This document shows, one piece after another, positions 17,548 through 29,400 of a stretch of 64,000 nt of DNA. A program made the translations under genes and the position numbers. This stretch comes from Myxococcota bacterium (GTDB lineage Bacteria; Myxococcota_A; Bradymonadia; UBA7976; UBA1532), in NCBI GenBank assembly GCA_963169045.1, contig CAUJDF010000044.1, positions 682,001-746,000 of the forward strand, read 5' to 3'. Below the pieces are notes generated by a model. The model was given only the letters and a program-made list of their open reading frames with translations, ran no database searches and had not been told where the DNA came from. Within the stretch, counting starts at the first letter, position 1; the number at the start of each line of letters is the position of its first letter.

Positions 17548-18966
17548 CTAGAACATCACGGCGGCGTTGAAGCCCACCTGGAACACGGTGGTCTCCTCGA
17601 CGCGCAGGCGGCGGCCCACGGCGTCGATGGCGGGCACGTAGGTCGGGTTCTGCTCGGCCGGGTCGTAGTTGGCGTCGCTCTTGTTCTCGACGAGACCCGA
17701 GCCGTCCCGGTCCTTGCCGACCTCGGCGCTGCTGATGAAGTGCTCGGTGTCGTGCGCAAGCGAGACCTCGGCGCCCAGCCGCAGGAACTTCGAGGCCTGC
17801 ACGCCGAGCCCGAGGCGGCCCTTGAAGGTCATGAACTGCTCGACGGTGGTGATGCCGTCGTGGGGCTGGCCGGCGATCTCGCTGCGGCTGTCGGCGGCGT
17901 AGCGCCCGCAGTTGATGTCACCGCCGACGCCGGCCGGATCGCACTCGAGCGCGCCGCGCGCGAGCGCGTCGAAGAGCTCGGAGTAGTCGCGCCCCTCGGC
18001 GTGGTAGACCGCGCCGAGGCCCACGTCGATGTACACCTTGATCTGCTTGACCCGGTCTTCGTACGGCACGATCTCGGCGCCGAAGTCGAAGCTCGTGCGC
18101 GCGCCGGGGCCGACGTGCTCCTGGCTGTCGCCGTAGTCCTTGAAGAGCGAATCGTTGGCGGGGAACGGGAACACCGCCTCGAAGCGCGCGTACGGGTCGA
18201 GGTACTGGTACCTCCGCGAGATGGCCGTGCCGACGATCAGCTCGTGCACGCCGCGCCCGACGCCCTCGTTGTCGACGGCCATCGTCTCGCCCGTCGGGGC
18301 GCGCCACCCCGCTTCGACCGTCCACGTGGCGCGCGAGACGTCGCGGTCCTGGGCGAACGGCGACCAGCGCAGCATGAAGAGCATGTCGCCGAAGCCGGCG
18401 CGCGTGGGCAGATCGACGCCCGGCTCGCCCTCGTAGGGCACCGCGAACAGGTCCTCGGGGTCCTGCTGCATGCCATTCACGAGGCGTGGGCCCGGGGCCA
18501 CCGTGCTCTCGGCCTGCACGACGCGCTCGCCCTGCTTGATCTCGGTGGGGCCGACGACGGGGCTGCTCTTCTTGCCGCCGTTGCCCGCGAAGCGCAGCGA
18601 CTGGTCGTCGGAGAGCACGATCGGCGCCTCGAGGCTCAGCTCGAGGTCGTGCCAGATGCCGAAGCGCAGGCGCGGCACGATCTCGTGGATCGTGCGCTCG
18701 TATCGCAGCTCCTTGACGTGCACGAGCGCGCCGCCGCCGACCTGGATCGAGTCCTCGGGACAGGCCGTCTTCGTGCAGTCGAAGTTGAACTCGCGAGTGA
18801 TCTTGGCGCGTCGCAGGCTCCGCCGGTAGGTGACCTCGGCGTTGAAGTCATAGGGATCCGCCTCGTCGGCGGCGTCGATGACGTCGACGCGCTCCGCGGC
18901 GAGCGCCGGCGAGGCGGTGCCCAGGAGGCCAATGGCCAGCAACCACGGTCGACGCGGCGCCCACAT
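17548..18966 (-). CDS. Predicted outer-membrane beta-barrel protein
   Basis: 472 residues. A clear signal peptide is present (PWLLAIGLLGTASPALA, cleavage near residue 23). The mature part is rich in alternating strands such as FNAEVTYRRSLRRAKITREF, HDLELSLEAPIVLS, RATWTVEAGWRAPTGE and VYIDVGLGAVYH, and the chain ends in phenylalanine (VGFNAAVMF), as barrel proteins recognised by BamA do. Four cysteines may form loops. No named family was recognised. It lies 107 bases downstream of a sigma-54 regulator gene and has its own candidate promoter, preceded by an inverted repeat, so it may be separately regulated. Confidence 0.8.
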   Translation of the reverse strand: MWAPRRPWLLAIGLLGTASPALAAERVDVIDAADEADPYDFNAEVTYRRSLRRAKITREFNFDCTKTACPEDSIQVGGGALVHVKELRYERTIHEIVPRLRFGIWHDLELSLEAPIVLSDDQSLRFAGNGGKKSSPVVGPTEIKQGERVVQAESTVAPGPRLVNGMQQDPEDLFAVPYEGEPGVDLPTRAGFGDMLFMLRWSPFAQDRDVSRATWTVEAGWRAPTGETMAVDNEGVGRGVHELIVGTAISRRYQYLDPYARFEAVFPFPANDSLFKDYGDSQEHVGPGARTSFDFGAEIVPYEDRVKQIKVYIDVGLGAVYHAEGRDYSELFDALARGALECDPAGVGGDINCGRYAADSRSEIAGQPHDGITTVEQFMTFKGRLGLGVQASKFLRLGAEVSLAHDTEHFISSAEVGKDRDGSGLVENKSDANYDPAEQNPTYVPAIDAVGRRLRVEETTVFQVGFNAAVMF

Positions 18967-19007
18967 CGCTCTGCTCCCCCGGCGGCATCGGTCTTCGGGA
19001 CCGCGCT

Positions 19008-19036
19008 ACCATAGCCGCGACCTCGCCGCGAGTAAA
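19008..19036 (-). promoter_or_regulatory. Candidate promoter of the outer-membrane protein gene
   Basis: On the minus strand TTTACT (4 of 6) and TATGGT (4 of 6) are separated by exactly 17 bases, about 40 bases upstream of the ATG at 18966. Confidence 0.45.
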
Positions 19037-19041
19037 CTTCG

Positions 19042-19063
19042 GAACGTCTCGGTGAGAACGTTC
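19042..19063. repeat. Inverted repeat GAACGT-N10-ACGTTC, possible operator
   Basis: Six-base perfect arms with additional CTC/GAG pairing inside form a 22-base imperfect palindrome. It lies in the gap between the regulator stop and the barrel gene, directly upstream of the candidate -35. An activator or repressor site is plausible; no T-run follows, so a terminator is less likely. Confidence 0.4.
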
Positions 19064-19073
19064 GGTAGCCGTC

Positions 19074-20471
<1,398 letters not shown>

Positions 20472-20494
20472 GGATTCCTCTCCTCGGGCGGCGG

Positions 20495-20523
20495 ATCGTA
20501 TCCGGGGCCCGCGCGATTGGCTA
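20495..20523 (-). promoter_or_regulatory. Candidate promoter of the sigma-54 regulator gene
   Basis: On the minus strand TAGCCA (4 of 6) and TACGAT (4 of 6) are separated by 17 bases, about 24 bases before the regulator ATG. Confidence 0.35.
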
Positions 20524-20551
20524 CCGCGCTTTCCAGTGGAGCGCGGCGGCG

Positions 20552-20560
20552 TGCTAGCCT
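20552..20560 (+). promoter_or_regulatory. Extended -10-like element before the protease-barrel gene
   Basis: TGC-TAGCCT ends 8 bases before the ATG at 20569. No good -35 at 17 bases is seen; TTTCCA lies 19 bases upstream. The position favours the 20569 start as a leaderless mRNA. Confidence 0.3.
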
Positions 20561-20568
20561 GCCGGGCG

Positions 20569-23466
20569 ATGCCCTTCGGAAGGTGGTCCATGCGGGCGGC
20601 GGCCCTGGCGCTGCTGCTGCTCGCCGGCGCGGCTGCGGCCGCGACGCCGCTGCCGGCGTGGCGCACGATCGACACGCCGCACTTCCAGCTCCACTACCCC
20701 GAGGACCTCGAGGCGCTCGCCTTCCGCGCCGCCCGGCTCTGCGAGGAGGCCCACGCGACGCTCGTCCCGCTGCTCGGCCACACGCCGGCGGAGCGGACGC
20801 ATGTCCTGCTGACCGACTACGGCGACAACGCCAACGGATCGGCGACCGCCCTGCCCTACCCCAAGGTGCACCTGTTCGCCGCGCCGCCCGACATGGACGG
20901 CAACCTGCACGACTATGACGACTGGCTGCGGATCCTGATCTTCCACGAGTACACGCACATCCTGCATCTGGACACGAAGAGCGGCCTGCCTGCGGTCCTC
21001 AACCGGGTGCTGGGGCGTACGTTCGCGCCGAACCAGAACATGCCGTCCTTCCTGCTGGAGGGGACGGCCGTGTGGCTCGAGTCGCTGACCTCGGGGCGCG
21101 GGCGCATCCACTCGGCGGTGTTCCGCGGCATCCTGCGCGTCCAGGCGCTCGCCGGCCGGCTGCTCGACATCGACTCGGCCACGCACGTGCCGCTGGATTG
21201 GCCCGGCGCCAACGTCTGGTACCTGTACGGCGGCCATTTCCTCGACTGGATCGCCCGCAACCGCGGCGTCGGCACGGCGGCGTCCCTCAACGCCGCGGTC
21301 GGCGACGACCTGCTGCCCTTCGCGCCCAACGCCGCCGCCCGCGAGGCCACCGGCGAGACGCTGACCGCCCTGTGGCGCGCCTGGCAGGCGGATCTCAGCG
21401 CCCGCGCCCGCGTCGAGCGGGACCGCCTCGACGCCGAGCCCGGCGGTGTGACCGCGCCGCGCCCCGTGACGACCAACGGCCGCGACCACCGCAACCCGCG
21501 CTTCCATGCCGACGGCCGTCTGTTCAGCCTCGACATCGCGGCGGACCGCACGGGCGGCGTGTGGGCGCGCCGCGACGGGGTCGACGCCCCGGCGCGCATG
21601 CTCACGGGGCAGGCGCTCAGCGCGTTCGACCTCTGCAACGATGGCCGGACGCTCCTCTTCGACCAGCAGGACCGGTTCGCCGGCGACTACGCCTTCTTCG
21701 ACCTCGTCGCCTACGACCTCGAGCGGCTGCGGCCGCGCCGGCTCACGCGGGGCGCCCGGATCCGGGAGCCCGCCTGCGCGCCCGACGGCACCTGGGCGGC
21801 CGCCGTCCAGCTCGACCACGGGCGCTCGCGCCTCGTCCGCGTCGACCTCGCCTCCGGCGACGTGCGCACGCTCCACGATCCCGGCGGCATCGACCAGGTG
21901 GCGTTCCCCGTCGTGAGCCCCGACGGTGGCACCGTGGTGGCCACACGCGTCGCGCAAGGACGGGGTCGCGACCTTGTCGCCGTCGACGTCGCCAGCGGCG
22001 CCGTGCGTCCGATCACGGCGGATGCGGCGCTGGAGCTGCACCCTCGCTTCAGCCCCGACGGACGGTGGCTCGTGTATGTGAGCGACATCACTGGGATTTA
22101 CGACGTCTATGCGCGGCGGTGGCCCGACGGCGCGCCGCAGCGGCTCACGCGCCTCGTCGGCGGCGCCCTCGAGGTCGACATCTCTCCCGACGGCGGCACG
22201 CTCGGCATGCGCGTCATCACGCCGGGCGGGTACGACCTGGCCACGATCCCCTTCGCGCCGGAGGCGCCCCTCGCCGCCGGCCGACCCGCCGCGGAGACCG
22301 AGACGCGGGGGCCCGCTCCCGACCGCCCGTTGCCGGCGCGAGACTATGCGCCGCTCGACTCCCTCTGGCCCGTCGCCTGGTCGCCGGCGTTCAGCTTCTC
22401 GTCCGCCGAAGAGGCCGCGAGCCAGGTGGGCCTCACGCTCGACGCCAACGACGCGGCCGGGCACCACGTGATGGTCGGCAGCATCCAATCGGTGCCCGAG
22501 GACGACTCGCTCGGCGCGACGCTCGTCTACGGCTACCGGCGACTCGTGCCGGCGCTGACGCTCTCTCTGGGGCACGCCACGCGGACGCGGGCCAACGGCG
22601 CATACTTCGGGGCGGCGCCGCGCGACTGGCGCGACCGGGTGACCAACGCGTCGGCGAGCGTCAGCTACCCGTTCGGCCGCGCCGCGCGCTCGGTGGCCGC
22701 CTCGCTTCGCGTCGGCTACTCACGGACCGATCCCGCCGAGAACCCCGATCCGGTGCACGATCCGCTCGATCGCGCCCCCGAGATCCCGGCGAGCAGCGAG
22801 TCGACGGACGTCGTTTTCGGCTTGCGTTACGCGGATCTCGACACGTACCCGGAGGCGATCTCGACCGGCGAGGGCTTCGCGTTCGCCACCACCGTGCGGC
22901 TGCGCGATCGCCGCATCGGCGGCGAGGCGGACACGTTCGAGCTCTTCGTCGACTACGCGCACTTCTTCCCGCTGTGGTGGCGGCACGTGCTCGCGCTGCG
23001 CCTCAACGGCGCCATCGGCCGCGGCGACGCCGGACGCGGCGTGTTCTTCGCGCTCGGTAGCGTGCCGCAGCCACGCAACATCCTGCTCGACGCCCTCGAC
23101 AACATCAGCTTCGGCAGCAATGTCCTGCGCGGCTACCCGTCGGGCACGGAGCGCGGCGACCGCTTCCTGCTCGCCAAGCTCGACTACCGCATGCCGATCT
23201 GGGACGTCTTCCGCGGCCCGTCGACCGCGCCGCTGTTCTTCCGTCGCCTGAAGCTGGCGCTCTTCACCGACTGGGGCCAGGCGCGGACGTCCCCCGACGA
23301 GATCTCGTTCGCCCCCGACGCGTTCCGGCGCGCCGTCGGCGCCGAGCTGGCCAGCGAGGCGACGCTGGGCTGGCGCCTGCCGGTGAACGTGCGGCTCGGC
23401 TGGGCGGAGGGCCTGGACGACGACGGGGAGACGCAGCTCTACGTCTTTCTCGGCTCCTGGTTCTGA
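20569..23466 (+). CDS. Surface fusion protein: gluzincin protease, TolB-like propeller, Omp85-type barrel
   Basis: 965 residues, with a signal peptide ending near residue 26. A zinc-protease module carries HEYTH (about residues 126-130) and a downstream glutamate in [12 protein letters not shown] (about 164), the gluzincin pattern. The middle, about residues 300-570, holds WD40/TolB-like blades with repeated SPDG/ADG motifs ([25 protein letters not shown]). The last ~350 residues resemble the bacterial surface antigen (Omp85/BamA-family) barrel, including [17 protein letters not shown] and a closing aromatic (FLGSWF). A surface-anchored peptidase is implied, with all zinc ligands present. An alternative ATG at 20590 has a Shine-Dalgarno-like GGAAGG; 20569 has a -10 element 8 bases upstream. 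Confidence 0.87.
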   Translation: MPFGRWSMRAAALALLLLAGAAAAATPLPAWRTIDTPHFQLHYPEDLEALAFRAARLCEEAHATLVPLLGHTPAERTHVLLTDYGDNANGSATALPYPKVHLFAAPPDMDGNLHDYDDWLRILIFHEYTHILHLDTKSGLPAVLNRVLGRTFAPNQNMPSFLLEGTAVWLESLTSGRGRIHSAVFRGILRVQALAGRLLDIDSATHVPLDWPGANVWYLYGGHFLDWIARNRGVGTAASLNAAVGDDLLPFAPNAAAREATGETLTALWRAWQADLSARARVERDRLDAEPGGVTAPRPVTTNGRDHRNPRFHADGRLFSLDIAADRTGGVWARRDGVDAPARMLTGQALSAFDLCNDGRTLLFDQQDRFAGDYAFFDLVAYDLERLRPRRLTRGARIREPACAPDGTWAAAVQLDHGRSRLVRVDLASGDVRTLHDPGGIDQVAFPVVSPDGGTVVATRVAQGRGRDLVAVDVASGAVRPITADAALELHPRFSPDGRWLVYVSDITGIYDVYARRWPDGAPQRLTRLVGGALEVDISPDGGTLGMRVITPGGYDLATIPFAPEAPLAAGRPAAETETRGPAPDRPLPARDYAPLDSLWPVAWSPAFSFSSAEEAASQVGLTLDANDAAGHHVMVGSIQSVPEDDSLGATLVYGYRRLVPALTLSLGHATRTRANGAYFGAAPRDWRDRVTNASASVSYPFGRAARSVAASLRVGYSRTDPAENPDPVHDPLDRAPEIPASSESTDVVFGLRYADLDTYPEAISTGEGFAFATTVRLRDRRIGGEADTFELFVDYAHFFPLWWRHVLALRLNGAIGRGDAGRGVFFALGSVPQPRNILLDALDNISFGSNVLRGYPSGTERGDRFLLAKLDYRMPIWDVFRGPSTAPLFFRRLKLALFTDWGQARTSPDEISFAPDAFRRAVGAELASEATLGWRLPVNVRLGWAEGLDDDGETQLYVFLGSWF

Positions 23467-23534
23467 ACCGCCGTTCATTGCCGCGCTCTCCGCCCCTCAT
23501 GCATAATTCCACTCCGATCTGGGGGAGAGCGAAG

Positions 23535-25613
23535 ATGCGCAGGCGGATCGCGACCACGGCGCTCACGGCGGTGCTGGTCCTGGCGGGGTGCGGCGAGGAC
23601 GGAGGTCGCAAGGCCGGCGACCTCGTCGATGGCGGCGGCGGAGGCGCCGGCGGCATGGGCGGCGCCGGCGGCATGGGCGGCGCCGGCGGCGGACCCATCG
23701 ACGAGCAGGTCGAGCTGACGGTCACCGAGCCCGTCGAGGGCGCGCTGCTGCGCGCGCGCCGGGTGAGAGTCGCCGGCACCGTCACGGGCCGTCCGTCGGC
23801 CGTGCAGCTCAACGGCGCCGACGCCACCTTCGCCGACGGCACGTTCGAAGGCTTCGTCGAGCTCGAGCCCGGCGAGCGGACGATCACCGTGACCGCCGCC
23901 GACGCGCGCGCCGAGGTCCACGTCACGATCGACCCCATTCCTCCGCGCCTCGAGATCTCGAACCCGGCCCGCGGCACGCACCAGACGGACGCGGCGCTCC
24001 CGCTCCGTTTCCGCAGCGAGGACGAAGGCGGCCTCGCGTCGCTCACCCTCAACGGCGAGCCGCTCGACACCGGCGCCGGCCCCGAGTTTGAGGTGCCGGT
24101 CACGCTGGAGCCGGGGCTCAACGTGCTGCGCCTCGAGGCCACCGACGCCGCCGGGAACCTCGCGCGCGAGCACGTCGCCGTGCTGCACGGCGAGCTGCGG
24201 TCCGCCGACGCCGGCGTGCCTTCGGCGCTCCGCCTCCACGTCGGACCCGACGGCCTCAGCGCCGTCGCGCGCGCCGCCCGCGACCGCATCGACATGGAGG
24301 ACCTCGCGGCGCTGCTCCCCGTGGACGGCCTCCAGACCGAGGGTGGCCGCTTCGGCGTCACCATCGGCGAGGTCGCCTACACGAAGCCTTCGACGGTAGA
24401 GCTGACGCCCGAGAGCGGTCGGCTGCGCTTCCGGCTGCGCCTCGAGGACGCCAGCATCGCCCTACAGCTGCAGATCGGGATGCGCCCGGTCTACGCGATC
24501 AGCGTGGGGTCGGCTGCCATCCAGGCCACGGGCGCCCTGGTGCCGACGATCGACGGCGAAGGTCGCATCCAGACCGATCTCGAGGACCTCGACCTGGTCT
24601 TCGAGGGCTTCGCGGTCAACCTCGGCAGCGACGCCCCGCCCGAGTTCGACGATCCCGGCGCCACCCAGGCGCTCATCGAGGAGATGCTCAGCGGCGGCAT
24701 CTCCGCCTTCGCCGAGCAGCGCCTGCCCGGCCTGCTCAACGGCTTCCTCGGCAAGCTGGCGGAGCCGATCGACCTCGATCTGCTCGGCGTCGGCCTGCGC
24801 CTTCGCCTGCGGCCGGACGTGCTCGTCGTCAACCAGGGCGGCCTGTCGGCGCGCGTCGACACCGCCGTCGATCTCGTCGATCCGCCGATGGCGCCCGCGG
24901 AGCTCGCTGGCTTCGTCGGCAGCCAGAGCGATTGGGACGGCGTGCCCGAGACGAGCGAGATCGGCGTCGCGATCGACGACGACCTGCTGAACCTGCTGGT
25001 CTTCCAGATCTGGCGGTCGGGCGTGCTGTTCCCGACGATCGACCAGGCGCTGATCCGCGAGCAGGGCGGCCAGCTCATGCTCGTGACCAACATCCTCGGT
25101 GGCCTGCTGCGCAAGGCGCGCCCCGAGATCCCGTCCTCGATGCCCATCCGCGTCGACACCCACCTCCCCCTGCCGCCGGCGGCGAAGTTCGTCGAGGCGC
25201 AGGACGGCGTCGGCGTGGAGATCGGCGTCGGCGACATGGCGGTCGTGATCGAGTCGGACGACGCCGAGGGACGCGAGCTCCTGCACGGCGTGGCGTCGCT
25301 GACGGCCAACGGCATCGCCGGCGTACGCGCCGGCGAGGACGGCGGCGCGGCGATCGGCGTCACCGTCGGTGAGGTCATCCCCGCCTTCGACGTGACCGAC
25401 ACCGATCTGCGGGGAGAGGTCGAAGCCAGCGTCGAGGGCCCCATCCTCGACATCCTCGGCGCGCTCGGCGGCGCGCTGGGCGGTCTGCTGTCGGGCATCC
25501 CCATCCCGAGCTTTCAGGGCCTGACGCTCGGCAACTTGGAGCTCAGCGTAACCGGCCCGCACGGCGACTTCCTCCAGGCGACAGCCACCATCACGGGCGC
25601 CGTGGCGGAGTAG
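23535..25613 (+). CDS. Lipoprotein with Ig-like domains and a BPI/TULIP-like lipid-binding region
   Basis: 692 residues. The ATG at 23535 gives a signal with lipobox L-A-G-C (cysteine about 19), followed by a glycine-rich linker made of GGMGGA repeats. Residues about 57-215 look like two small Ig/cadherin-like domains (LNVLRLEATDAAGNLAREHV). The remaining ~460 residues follow the order of human BPI: DDDLLNLLVFQIWRSGVLFP corresponds to the start of the C-terminal barrel, SMPIRVDTHLPLPP to its PPHL strand, and the end, GIPIPSFQGLTLGNLELSV, to the GFPLPTP region. Proteins of this TULIP fold bind lipids in a tubular cavity. This assignment is by eye. It ends one base before the rsmI stop on the other strand. 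Confidence 0.8.
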   Translation: MRRRIATTALTAVLVLAGCGEDGGRKAGDLVDGGGGGAGGMGGAGGMGGAGGGPIDEQVELTVTEPVEGALLRARRVRVAGTVTGRPSAVQLNGADATFADGTFEGFVELEPGERTITVTAADARAEVHVTIDPIPPRLEISNPARGTHQTDAALPLRFRSEDEGGLASLTLNGEPLDTGAGPEFEVPVTLEPGLNVLRLEATDAAGNLAREHVAVLHGELRSADAGVPSALRLHVGPDGLSAVARAARDRIDMEDLAALLPVDGLQTEGGRFGVTIGEVAYTKPSTVELTPESGRLRFRLRLEDASIALQLQIGMRPVYAISVGSAAIQATGALVPTIDGEGRIQTDLEDLDLVFEGFAVNLGSDAPPEFDDPGATQALIEEMLSGGISAFAEQRLPGLLNGFLGKLAEPIDLDLLGVGLRLRLRPDVLVVNQGGLSARVDTAVDLVDPPMAPAELAGFVGSQSDWDGVPETSEIGVAIDDDLLNLLVFQIWRSGVLFPTIDQALIREQGGQLMLVTNILGGLLRKARPEIPSSMPIRVDTHLPLPPAAKFVEAQDGVGVEIGVGDMAVVIESDDAEGRELLHGVASLTANGIAGVRAGEDGGAAIGVTVGEVIPAFDVTDTDLRGEVEASVEGPILDILGALGGALGGLLSGIPIPSFQGLTLGNLELSVTGPHGDFLQATATITGAVAE

Positions 25614-26441
25614 CTACTCCGCGCCGCGCAGCCCGACCGCGAGCCGGTAGGCCTCGTCCCGGCTGGCGCCCGTCCGCTTCGCCGCCTCCCGCGCCGCCTT
25701 CGCCGGCGGCAGCCCCTCGTCGAGCAGGGACTTCACGACGGCCTCGAGCTCGTCCCCGTGGGGGGCCTCCTCGGGCGGCGCGCCCGCGACGAGGAGCACG
25801 ACCTCGCCACGTACCACGCCGGGGTCCGCGGCGAGGGTGCCGAGGGGCGCCCGGCGGAACTCCTCGAACTTCTTGGTCAATTCACGCGCCACGACCGCCG
25901 GGCGGTCCGCGCCGAAGACCTCGGCAGCCTCGACGAGGAACTCCGCGAGCTGGTGCGGGCTGACGTACAAGACGAGCGTCTCGTCCGCGCGGCGGAGCGC
26001 CTCGAGCCAGGCGCGGCGCTTGCGCTGGGGCGGAAAGCCGACGAAGCGGAAGCGATCGGTCGGCAGGCCCGCGGCGCACAGCGCGGTCACCGCCGCCGAC
26101 GGACCGGGGACGGGGACGACCGTGTGCCCGGCCTCGATGACCGCGCGCACGACACGGAACCCCGGGTCGCTGATCGCCGGTGTGCCCGCGTCACTGACGA
26201 GGGCGACGCTCTCCCCGGCCTCCAGGCGCTGGATCAGGCCGGGGACGCGCTCCGCCTCGTTGTGATCGTGGACCGAGATCATCGGCCGCCGGGCGAGCCC
26301 GAGCAGCTCGTACAGGCGGCCGGTGTGGCGGGTGTCTTCGCAGGCGACGAGATCGACCTCGCCGAGGATGCGTCGCGCCCGGAGCGTGATGTCCTCGAGG
26401 TTGCCGATGGGCACGGCGACCACGTAGAGCACTCCGGGCAC
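25614..26441 (-). CDS. rsmI: 16S rRNA (cytidine1402-2'-O)-methyltransferase RsmI
   Basis: 275 residues. RsmI methylates the ribose of C1402 in the ribosomal decoding centre. Family signatures are VAVPIGNLEDITLRA at the N-terminus, CEDTRHTGRL, SDAGTPAISDPG and VVPVPGPSAAVTAL. The C-terminal tail (PPAKAAREAAKRTGASRDEAY) matches the usual helical ending. The start is GTG at 26441, with a GAGAGG element upstream. It begins 17 bases after the giant GltI-like gene and may be read through from that operon. Confidence 0.95.
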   Translation of the reverse strand: MPGVLYVVAVPIGNLEDITLRARRILGEVDLVACEDTRHTGRLYELLGLARRPMISVHDHNEAERVPGLIQRLEAGESVALVSDAGTPAISDPGFRVVRAVIEAGHTVVPVPGPSAAVTALCAAGLPTDRFRFVGFPPQRKRRAWLEALRRADETLVLYVSPHQLAEFLVEAAEVFGADRPAVVARELTKKFEEFRRAPLGTLAADPGVVRGEVVLLVAGAPPEEAPHGDELEAVVKSLLDEGLPPAKAAREAAKRTGASRDEAYRLAVGLRGAE

Positions 26442-26457
26442 GGCCCTGGCCTCTCGC

Positions 26458-29400
26458 TCAGCCGATGTTCAGCTGGAGCGCCTTGCGCAGCTTGAAGTAG
26501 TTGTCGGAGAGGGCGAAGAGCACCAGCTCGCGGACGCGGTCCTGCACCGGCGCCTTGCTGAACTGCACGGTCTCGTTCTTGATCGAACGCACCGCCGCGC
26601 CCAGGTCGTTCGCCAGCAGCAGGCCGAGCCGGTTGGCCGAGTGCTCGACCATCTCGAGCCACTTCGACAGGTTGAGGTGCTGGTTCGGGTCCTCGCCCAT
26701 CTTCGCGATGAGCTTGGCCATCTCCGCACGGTCCGCGGGCTGGATGGCCTGGTACCCGGCCAGCAGCTCCTCGTCCATGAACGGCACCTCCGCCCCCGGG
26801 TTCACCAGTTTCGTCAGCGTGTAGACGATGGTGAAGAGGCGTTGCTTCCGGCGCTCGTACGTCTCGTCGATGGTCGCCAGGAAGTGCGAGCGGCTCATCG
26901 AGAACAGCTGCTTCGACGTCAGGAACGCCAGCTCCTGCAGCGACCGTCCACCCAGCACGTCCATGCCCACGAGCATGCCCGGCGGGTTCAGGTTCGCCGA
27001 GGCGATGCCGTTGACGCCCTGCTGCGCCCGGTACACCTCGAACCGCGGCAGACGCGTCACCTGCGAGACGTAGTTCAACACATTGTTGAACGGCGTCTGC
27101 TCGGTGGGCTCCACGAGGTCCTTGCGCTTGTGCAGCTTCAGGTCCTTGTGGTCCAGGGCCATCAGCGGCGCGGTGTACGGGAACAGCAGATCGAACACGC
27201 GGCTGAGCAGCAGGCTCATCTCCGGGTGGTAGATCAGCGTCCACATCTGCGCGTCGAGCGCCTTGCGCGCCTGCGTCAGCGTGCGGGAGCGGTACTTCTC
27301 GAAGAAGGCCCGCTCGTCGGCGTTCGCATGGCCCAGGTACGAGAGCACCTGGCACACGCACCAGGCCTCGTCGTAGCGCCCGCTGTCCATGAAGAGCCGC
27401 CGCAAGTGCTGGTAGCTCTCGATGTTGCGCGGGTTCAGCTCGATCACGCGGTAGTGCTGCATGATCGCCCGGTCGACGTCGTTGGCGAGCTCGTACAGCT
27501 CGGCGACGATGCCATGAACGCCGAGATCCTCCGGCCGCTTGGCCAGCGCGATCTTGTAGGCCTTCACGGCGTCCTCGTACTTCTGCAGGCGCGTGCGGTT
27601 GATCTCGCCCAGATTCTTGGCGAGCGTCACCACGAGCTCGTCGGGCAGCCCGCGCTCCGTGGCCCGCTTCAGCATCTTGCGGTAGTAGCGGTCCTGGCGC
27701 TCCCAGTCCTTCTCCTTCGTCAGGAGCTGGTCGATCGCCTGGAACGCCTTCAGCATCGCCGGATCCGCGTCGAGCGCCCGGTCGAACGTGCGCACCGCGG
27801 TCAGGTTGTCCTTCAGCTCGTCGCGCTGGATGACCGCCACCGCGTAGAAGTACTTCGACTGCCGACCCGGATCGGACTCCATCTCGGCGAGCCGCGTGAG
27901 CACGTCGACGGCGTTCGGCCACTGCCGCGCCTCTTCGTACAGGTCGAGCAGCTTGCTGAGGACGAGCCTGCTGTCCGGCTGCAGCGTCAGCGCCTCGTTA
28001 TAGGCTTCGACCGCCTTGTTCGCGTGGCGCAAGTGCTCACGCAGGATGTCGCCGATGCCGACGAGCGCCTGGAAGCGATCGATCGGATCGGCCACCACCG
28101 ACAACAGCTGCCGCCGGTAGTGGATCACATCCTCCCAGTCGCCGTTCTTCTCGTGCAGGTCGACGACCGCGCGCAGCGTCTCCGGGTGCTTCGGGTCGAG
28201 GTCCAGCGCCTTGCGGAAGAAGTCGAGCGCCTTCCGACGCTCCCCCACCTTCAGCTTGATGAGACCCTCGCGGAAGAAGATCTCGACGACCGCCGCCTCA
28301 TCCAGGTTCTCCCGATGATGCACCAGCATCGTCTGGTAGATCTTGAACGCGCGGTCCCAGTCCTCACGCCGGTAGAGCAGGTCCGCCATGCCCTGCAGCG
28401 TCGGCAGATGCGTCGAGTCGAGCTCGTACGCCTGCCGGTAGTGCTGAAGTGCCTTGTCGTCCTTGTGCAGGCGCTCCGCCACGAAGCCCAGGCGGTGGTT
28501 GAGCTGCTGCAGCTCGCGGATGTCTCCCCCCTGCGCCCGCGCGAGCAACAGGTCGAGCAACGGCTCGGCCCGCTCCCACCGCTGATCGGCCAGGTACACC
28601 TGGACGAGCGGCTTGGCGGCGAGGGCGTTGTCCGGAGACATGTCCATCGCCTGCTCGTAGTAGTCGATCGCCGTCGTGCGGTCGCCGAGGTACTCGTCGA
28701 ACACCGCGCCGATCTCGTACAGGCACTTGCTCTTGTCGGGGAAGGCGCGGTGGGCCGCCTCCATCATCTTGAGCACGCGGACGACCTCGTTCCACTCCGC
28801 CCGCTGGCGATAGAGCCGCGCGAGCGACTCGAGGGCCGGCAGGAAGTTCGGATCGTGGTCGAGCGTGGCGCGATACCACCGCTCGGCCTCGTCGAGGTCG
28901 CCGATCTTCTCCTCGTAGATCTGGCCGACACGGAACTGCCGGTCGATCACCTCGCGGCGATCGCTCAACAGGTGCGCCTCGCGGCTCAGCGCCTGGATGC
29001 AGCTCTGCCAGTCCTCCGTCTCCGCGTACAGCTCGCCGAGCGCGGTCAGCGTCGGCAGGTGGTTCGCGTCGAGGTCGAGGATGGGCGTCAGGGCGTCGAT
29101 CGCCCGGTAGGCGTCCCGCAGCGGGCCGCGGTACAGCTGCGCCAGCGCGCTCTGGACCTGAATCTTCGCGTTCGTGTCCTGCAGCGCCTCGAGGTGCTGC
29201 AGGTACACGTCGGCGAGGTCGTCCCAGCGCTCCTGCTCGCGGTAGAGCCGGTCGAGCGCCCGCACCGCCGGGACGCACCCCGGATCGACGAGCACCATCT
29301 TGCGATAGGTCTCGATCGTGCGGTCGGCGTCGCCGAGCTCCTCCTCCTGGATCATCGCGATGCGCGAGTAGATGCGGAGCTGGTCCTCCTTCGAGGTCCG

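Noticed and set aside
20554-22575. A 673-codon minus-strand frame over the protease-barrel gene
   Set aside because: The plus strand carries HEYTH, SPDG blades and a signal peptide; the minus frame is a charged, domainless mirror.
25614-26457. Possible gltJ downstream of gltI
   Set aside because: The next gene has clear RsmI motifs; no GYF, zinc-ribbon or AgmX/PglI tail occurs there.
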